In this document: positions 39,662 to 44,319 of the stretch, one piece after another | Numbering within the stretch: the stretch's first letter is position 1 | Layout: each line of letters begins with the position of its first letter | Source: Acutalibacter sp. 1XD8-33 | Lineage (GTDB): Bacteria > Bacillota > Clostridia > Oscillospirales > Acutalibacteraceae | Assembly (NCBI RefSeq): GCF_003612555.1 | Contig: NZ_RAZF01000024.1 | Location: 1-44,319, forward strand | Direction of reading: 5' to 3' | Length of the DNA stretch: 44,319 nucleotides | Made by a program: the position numbers and the translations under genes | The notes under the pieces: model-generated | Seen by the model: only the letters and a program-made list of their open reading frames with translations | What the model was told of the DNA's origin: nothing | Database searches by the model: none

Positions 39662-40026
39662 AAACCGAAATTTACCGATTTTCAGGCTGGGCGGCGCAGT
39701 GTCCTACATCTTTTAAACTGGGTTTGCCGTAACCGAAAAAGAGTCTTGCCGCGGCTTCGCGGGCATGGTTCTGCTGGGAACGATTCAGGAAAGCCAGAGT
39801 TTTGCACAGTCATCCGGAACAATAAAAAGAAGCAGCCTATTCTCAATCGCTTTCAGAATAGGCTGCTTTCTTGCGAGATGCCCGCAGTTTTTCTTCTGTT
39901 ATATTGTTAGCGCGGTTCAAAATAGGCGCGATTCTTTTGAATCGAGCGGAAAAGCCGTCCGGCTTTTCTTAATCATACAGCGCGGGAATTCTGGGGCTAT
40001 CCTGGTTCTTTCCGCTCCAGAAATGA
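39662..40026. terminator. Gene-free gap with two terminator-like hairpins
   Basis: Hairpin 1: AAGCAGCCTATTCT (39830-39843) with AGAATAGGCTGCTT (39855-39868) and a TCTT tail, suited to ending the methyltransferase operon. Hairpin 2: AAAAGCC/GGCTTTT (39950-39967), symmetric, lies 60 bp past the chemotaxis-receptor stop and can serve that minus-strand gene. No other feature is seen. Confidence 0.7.
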
Positions 40027-42000
40027 TCAATCCTTGGCAAGGGTAAACTCATTTACCAGCTGCTTCAAACCTGCGGCCTCCGCAGAGAGCTCCTGGCTGG
40101 CCGCAGCGCTTTCCTCTGAAGTAGCGCTGTTCGTCTGTACCACCGTGGAAATCTGGTCTACCCCCTCGGTCACCTGGGTGATGGAGTTCGTCTGGTTTTC
40201 TACCGCTTCCACCACAATATCCATTTGGGCGGTCACATTGCCGGCCAAGACGCTGGTACGCTCCAGGGACTCGGTAACCTTAATTACCACTTCGCTGCCT
40301 TCGGCAACGGCGGCAATGGATCGCTCAATCAGATCTTTAGTGGCTTTGGCGGCTTCATCGGACTTGGACGCCAGATTACGCACCTCACCGGCAACAACGG
40401 CGAAGCCTTTGCCCGCCTCTCCGGCCCGGGCGGCCTCTACGGCGGCGTTCAGAGCCAGAATATTGGTCTGGAAAGCGATGTTCTCAATGGTGGCAATGAT
40501 AATGGAGATTTCCTCGGAAGAACGGGAGATTTTTTCCATGGCGCTGTTCAGCTCGCCCACCTGCTTTACGCTAACGCCCAGCTGCGCGCCAGCCTGACCC
40601 ACAAACTGACCTGCCTCCTCCGCGGCGGAAGCCGTGCGTTTGGCATTGGAGGAGATGTCGTTGATTGTGGCGGCCAGCTCCTGAACTGAACTGGCCTGCA
40701 TCATGGATCCCTGGCTTAAGGTCTGGGCCCCGGTAGAAACCTGATCGCTGGCGGCGGATACCTGTCCCGCTGCCGCGTCAATCTGCCGCATTGTGGCGCT
40801 CATCTGGAGCTTCAGGGTGCGCATGGATTCCAGAATTCCCTGGAATCCGCCCACATACGCGTCCCGATGAGAGGAGGTTATGTCAAAATTTTTCCCAGCC
40901 ATTTCTGTCAGCAAATAGCCGATGTCCTGAATGATGGTGTTCAAACCAGCCACCAGTTCCGCCGTGGACTGGGTCAGCTCGGCGGTTTCATCCTGCCCAT
41001 GGGTCTGGGGTACGGGCGAGGCCAAGTCTCCCGCAACCAGCTGCTTCATTCGTTTGGCGCAGGCCTGCATTGGCCTGCTGATGTTGCTGGAGAGCTTCAA
41101 TGCCACAAAAATAGAAGCTATACTAGAGGCAAGCATAACCGCGATGTTGATAAACATGCCAAAGTATGTATCCGCCAGGTAGTCCTTTTTCATGGCCGTA
41201 ACCGCGACGCTCCAACCATCTGTGCCGCTCACCGGGGCATAGGCCGCGAAGCGGGGACCATCGGAATCCTGGAAGCTCCCGAATCCGCTGCCTCCCTGGC
41301 GCATAGCGCTGTGAATGGCGGCCAGCTCCTTTAAGGAGGAGTCTGTTTTCGCCTCTTGCTCAATATTTTGGGTGGTGATTGTCTCCAGGGTGGTGTCGGC
41401 AATGGTGTCGCCGGACTTGTTTATCATATAGGCCCGACTGCTTTCGCTGATTTTTATGGAGGAGACAATGTCGTTCAAGAAGGTTTCCGGGGGCACAAAA
41501 TAGACTACGCCCACAATGGAGCCGCCCTGCTTTCCGCCGTCATAGATGGGAGCGGCTACCATAATGGAGAGCTCACCCGTGATCTTGCTGATCAGCGGCT
41601 CGGACACATATACCGTTCCCTGCATGGCAAGCTGTACATACTCCCGGTCGGAATAGTCGTTTCCATCAAAAATGCTGATTCCGTCCGCGCCCACAATATT
41701 TCCCCGCTGGAAGCCGTGCATACTTACCCGCTCATCAATGATGGCCCGCTTTTCCTCCACGGGCACATCCTTGTCGGACAGTTGGGGGATGCAGCCTGTA
41801 TCCATTGCGACATTTCGATAGGCGCTCAGTTCCTGCTCAATGCGCTCGCCGGCCAGGGCAACTGTTTCGCACATCATCTGTTCCACCGTGGTTAGGGTGC
41901 TCCGATAATTCAGCATGATGCTGGAAAGGCCTACCGCAAGCAGAGCTACGACGACTGTGGTGATCAGACATACTGTGATTTTTTTTCGGATACTGTTCAT
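40027..42000 (-). CDS. Methyl-accepting chemotaxis protein with dCache-like sensor
   Basis: This 657-residue protein has a membrane helix at about 8-31, an extracellular sensor (32-280) with [20 protein letters not shown] and [20 protein letters not shown] of the dCache type, and a second membrane helix at about 282-304. A HAMP domain follows ([20 protein letters not shown]), then a long coiled signalling domain with the conserved hairpin tip [20 protein letters not shown] and [15 protein letters not shown]. It should pass ligand signals to CheA/CheW, which are not in the window. CAGGAG precedes ATG 42000. Confidence 0.93.
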   Translation of the reverse strand: MNSIRKKITVCLITTVVVALLAVGLSSIMLNYRSTLTTVEQMMCETVALAGERIEQELSAYRNVAMDTGCIPQLSDKDVPVEEKRAIIDERVSMHGFQRGNIVGADGISIFDGNDYSDREYVQLAMQGTVYVSEPLISKITGELSIMVAAPIYDGGKQGGSIVGVVYFVPPETFLNDIVSSIKISESSRAYMINKSGDTIADTTLETITTQNIEQEAKTDSSLKELAAIHSAMRQGGSGFGSFQDSDGPRFAAYAPVSGTDGWSVAVTAMKKDYLADTYFGMFINIAVMLASSIASIFVALKLSSNISRPMQACAKRMKQLVAGDLASPVPQTHGQDETAELTQSTAELVAGLNTIIQDIGYLLTEMAGKNFDITSSHRDAYVGGFQGILESMRTLKLQMSATMRQIDAAAGQVSAASDQVSTGAQTLSQGSMMQASSVQELAATINDISSNAKRTASAAEEAGQFVGQAGAQLGVSVKQVGELNSAMEKISRSSEEISIIIATIENIAFQTNILALNAAVEAARAGEAGKGFAVVAGEVRNLASKSDEAAKATKDLIERSIAAVAEGSEVVIKVTESLERTSVLAGNVTAQMDIVVEAVENQTNSITQVTEGVDQISTVVQTNSATSEESAAASQELSAEAAGLKQLVNEFTLAKD

Positions 42001-42045
42001 CTCGATACACTCCTGTTTTGTAACATAAGGCTTTCAACCTATCTT

Positions 42046-42075
42046 ATTATAGGACATCCGGCGCTGGATTGTCAA
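42046..42075 (-). promoter_or_regulatory. Promoter of the chemotaxis-receptor gene
   Basis: On the minus strand TTGACA (42075-42070), 18-bp spacer, TATAAT (42051-42046), 45 bp before the start codon. The gap 42001-42321 also holds the luxS promoter and nothing else I can support. Confidence 0.75.
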
Positions 42076-42222
42076 TCCATATAGTGGGAAAGTGAGAGGG
42101 AAAAGCAAGACTTTTTTCAGAGTGGAAGGCGGGTTTGGGAAAAGACAGGGAGAGCCAGGCGGAATCAGGTTTTCAGACGGGATGGACAATCAATATCTGT
42201 CTAGAGAGCCTATGGCTCCCCC

Positions 42223-42251
42223 TAGACAAACGGGAATTCGCGTACTATAAT
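42223..42251 (+). promoter_or_regulatory. Promoter of luxS, with a 5'-end hairpin
   Basis: TAGACA (42223-42228), 17-bp spacer, TATAAT (42246-42251). The expected transcript start is close to 42258. CCACAGC (42260-42266) then pairs with GCTGTGG (42279-42285), putting a stem at the very 5' end of the mRNA. Confidence 0.75.
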
Positions 42252-42321
42252 TATTATATCCACAGCAGGGGAGGACGCGCTGTGGGCCTGAGAGAAATAT
42301 CAATTCGGAAAGGAAGTCAGT

Positions 42322-42783
42322 ATGAAGAAAATTGCAAGTTTTACTGTGAATCATGACAAGCTGAAGAAGGGAATGTATCTTTCTCGGGTAGACGGGGATG
42401 TAATCACCTATGATATCCGTATGAAAAAGCCCAATGGCGGGGATTATCTGAACAATGGGGCCCTGCACACGTTTGAGCATTTGTTTGCCACCTATGCTCG
42501 GAATTCCCGGCTTACGGACGAGGTGATCTATGTGGGGCCCATGGGCTGCCGCACCGGATTTTACTTTCTCCTTCGGGATACGGTGAGCAAGACCCAGGCC
42601 ATCGAGCTGGTGAAGGAGTGCTTTCAGTTTATCTCCACTTTTGACGGCGTGATTCCTGGCAGCAGGAGGGAGGAGTGCGGAAATTATCTAGAGCACGACC
42701 TGCCCGGCGCCAGAGAGGTGGCGAAGGATATGCTCTCTGTGCTGGAGAATTGGACAGAGGAGAAACTGCAATACGAAGAATAG
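42322..42783 (+). CDS. luxS: S-ribosylhomocysteine lyase LuxS
   Basis: This 153-residue enzyme cleaves S-ribosylhomocysteine to homocysteine and DPD, the precursor of autoinducer-2, in the activated methyl cycle. The metal ligands His49, His53 (LHTFEHLFATYAR) and Cys119 (EECGNYLEHDL) are present, as are the catalytic Glu52 and Cys76 (PMGCRTGFY). The length is normal. GGAAAGGAAG precedes ATG 42322. It stands alone with its own promoter; pfs and other methyl-cycle genes are not in the window. Confidence 0.97.
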   Translation: MKKIASFTVNHDKLKKGMYLSRVDGDVITYDIRMKKPNGGDYLNNGALHTFEHLFATYARNSRLTDEVIYVGPMGCRTGFYFLLRDTVSKTQAIELVKECFQFISTFDGVIPGSRREECGNYLEHDLPGAREVAKDMLSVLENWTEEKLQYEE

Positions 42784-43023
42784 GCGGGTAAGGGCCAGAA
42801 AGCCGAAAAACCGCCAGGTTGTGACAGGCAGCTTCGACAGAAAAATAAGCCAGCCGGGTGCTAGAATATGAGCCATTGGTTTTGCGGAAAAGTTTTTGGA
42901 AAGTTTTTGGCATAATTTTCCACAGACAACCCATACTTATGGAGCAAAACCTAAATTCTGGGGCAAAGGCCGTTTCCCTGAAAAACGTCCGGCCCCTGTA
43001 AAGAAAGGAATGTGCTCATATCC

Positions 43024-43713
43024 ATGAAAAAATTACTGGCGATGTTTCTTCTGATGCTACTGGCGGCGCTGCCTGTTTTGGGGATCCCCGCCTCAGCCAA
43101 GGGATTGTCGGATTATATCACTGTTACCGGCTACAACCCCAAGGTGGATTACATGGCTGAGATTATGCGGGTTCTGCGGGATGGCGGAACCTATGCCATG
43201 CAGGTGGGCGCTATCTATGAACAGCAGAGGAACCTGAAAATCGAAACCCTGAAGCTGGACTATAGCAAAACCACCTATTTCACAGACTACACCACCGCGA
43301 AAGAGATCCTTGCCGCTATGGAAGAGGCCAACAAACCGAAGCCCAGCTATACAGAAGAGGATCTGGACCTGCTGGCACGGATTATCAACGCGGAAGCTGG
43401 CTGCGACTGGATGCCAGACTGGGTGCAGCGCATGGTGGGCAGCGTGGTGCTTAACCGGGTGAACAGTGTGCATTTTCCTAATACTATCCGGGATGTGATC
43501 TACCAGCCAGGGCAATATGGGCCGGTCTATAACGGCTCCATTCACAAAAAGCCCAGCCAAAGAGTGATTGAAAATGCCCGGTATCTGCTGGAGAACGGGA
43601 GTATCTGTCCGCCCAACGTCACCGGTCAGACCGGCATGATCACCGGCAGCGGGCTCTATACCAGCTACTATGATTCCGTGCTGGGAACCACCATCTATTT
43701 CTGCTACACGTAA
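43024..43713 (+). CDS. Secreted cell wall hydrolase (SleB-type, PF07486)
   Basis: The start is ATG 43024; an in-frame GTG at 43012 directly abuts AAAGGAA and is less likely. The 229-residue protein has a signal peptide (cleavage near PASA-KG), a linker domain and a hydrolase_2 domain from about residue 117. The latter has LLARIINAEAGCDWMPDWVQ with the catalytic Glu, GSVVLNRVNSVHFPNTIRDV and a C-terminal TGSGLYTSYYDSVLGTTIYF. SleB-type enzymes are peptidoglycan lytic transglycosylases, often acting on spore cortex. The usual LysM or SleB-N domain is missing, so a vegetative role is equally possible. Confidence 0.88.
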   Translation: MKKLLAMFLLMLLAALPVLGIPASAKGLSDYITVTGYNPKVDYMAEIMRVLRDGGTYAMQVGAIYEQQRNLKIETLKLDYSKTTYFTDYTTAKEILAAMEEANKPKPSYTEEDLDLLARIINAEAGCDWMPDWVQRMVGSVVLNRVNSVHFPNTIRDVIYQPGQYGPVYNGSIHKKPSQRVIENARYLLENGSICPPNVTGQTGMITGSGLYTSYYDSVLGTTIYFCYT

Positions 43714-43836
43714 GCATCAGAAGAAAATCGAGCCGCAGGGCAAAGGGTTTGTTGGAATTTTTAGAAACAGCCCCTTGCTTCGGCCAAAAGTCAAGAGTAA
43801 ATTACAAAAAAGTTCAAAAAATTTTCCCGACTTATG

Positions 43837-43875
43837 AAAAGCGGAGGTTCCGGCGTGTTCGGAACCCCCGCTTTT
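43837..43875. terminator. Bidirectional terminator hairpin
   Basis: AAAAGCGGAGGTTCCG (43837-43852) pairs with CGGAACCCCCGCTTTT (43860-43875) with one mismatch. A/T runs at the outer ends suit termination of both the hydrolase gene and the minus-strand transposase. Confidence 0.8.
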
Positions 43876-43944
43876 GTGCAAAAAGGCAACAAAAAACCAA
43901 ACCGGGCGTTTTTTCGCTTCCGGCTCCGCTCCCTTTGTGTTCAA

Positions 43945-44319
43945 TTATTCGGGGGCTATGTTATATACCGCTCGAAAAGCATTTGCGGCGTTACCCACCC
44001 CAATATCCGCCGCGGTCACTTCATCAAAGCTTGTTCCCTTTGGAAAGAAACGCCGAATTATGCGGTTCATGTTTTCGTTGCTTCCCCGTTCGTATGCAGA
44101 ATACGGGTGGCAATAATAACTCTTTGTGCGGGGCTTCCGCGCCCGCTTTGACCGCTCCATTCCGGCGCAATCCTGAAATTCGCTTCCGTTGTCAACCGTT
44201 ATTGACCTGAACACTTGCCGGAACCCTGCGCCCATCCTCCGCTCTATACGGTCAATCCCCCGCACGACGCTTTCCATCGTGTGATCGGGAACGCGAAAAA
44301 TCACGGGGTAACGGGTCAA
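43945..44319 (-). pseudogene. IS30-family transposase, C-terminal part, internally deleted (runs off the window)
   Basis: The visible 124 residues belong to the IS30 DDE domain: VDNGSEFQDC (second Asp), YYCHPYSAYERGSNENMNRI (catalytic Glu) and RRFFPKGTSFDEVTAADI. After ADI the frame reads an unrelated VGNAANAFRAVYN and stops. One frame over, the DNA encodes ILGWVTPQMLFERYIT, the normal IS30 ending. The segment between them (usually a W-x-NxYPR stretch of about a dozen residues) is missing, so a deletion with frameshift has removed part of the C-terminus. The N-terminal HTH lies beyond the window. The end of the element should be near 43930, but no terminal repeat can be confirmed here. Confidence 0.85.

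Overview
This window is most likely chromosomal DNA of a gut-type member of the Clostridia (order Oscillospirales / Oscillospiraceae-like). The evidence is: GC-rich coding sequence with strong AGGAGG ribosome sites and TTGACA-17-TATAAT promoters, an ECF sigma factor paired with an RsgI-like anti-sigma factor, a TSCPD protein, a YitT protein, LuxS, a SleB-type cell wall hydrolase and ABC sugar-transport parts without their own ATPase. The genus cannot be fixed from the sequence alone.

Layout. Bases 1-3900 are an AT-rich, decayed mobile island: a KilA-N fragment, small orphan ORFs, an NB-ARC/TPR-type protein broken by frameshifts and a stop, and a tyrosine integrase that is frameshifted and N-terminally truncated. 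Bases 3980-5945 are a compact module: a secreted Cys/His-rich protein with six DxDGDG repeats, an ECF sigma factor and an RsgI-like anti-sigma factor. Bases 6000-14100 hold a TetR regulator, free-methionine-(R)-sulfoxide reductase, a serpin lipoprotein, two small minus-strand genes, tRNA-Pro(GGG), and a Gfo/Idh/MocA dehydrogenase with a Cys-rich protein and a sugar-isomerase-like TIM barrel. Bases 14200-20100 hold a YitT protein, an HD hydrolase, an ABC exporter pair, a zinc-ribbon membrane protein ended by an apparent premature stop, a TSCPD protein and a TrmH-type methyltransferase. Bases 21100-25700 hold a second ECF sigma/anti-sigma pair (DUF4179 type), an esterase and a MATE pump.

Bases 26300-38260 are the most distinctive part. 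Five paralogous solute-binding lipoproteins lie in a row. Each has the same start (signal peptide and lipobox) and the same end (LAES), with a divergent middle, and each is separated from the next by structured repeats. Two sugar-type ABC permeases and a membrane protein follow; no ATPase is present, so a shared one is presumably used. Bases 38300-44319 hold two methyltransferase-like genes, a chemotaxis receptor, luxS, a SleB-type hydrolase and an internally deleted IS30-family transposase that runs off the window.

Two repeat systems cut across this layout. One is a MITE-like family whose ends read TAAGAAcCtGTA; three copies abut the TAA stop codon of a gene. The other is a mosaic of short perfect hairpins linked by fixed boxes (GCCTCCGGC/GCCGGAGGCC, AATCGCCAGTGGCGATT, and a GACCGAG..GGCAGrCGAGA signature). 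It fills most long intergenic gaps from 8.8 to 35.4 kb and recurs between all five binding-protein genes. These hairpin mosaics, together with the array of lipoprotein paralogs with conserved ends, are the best candidates for something undescribed.
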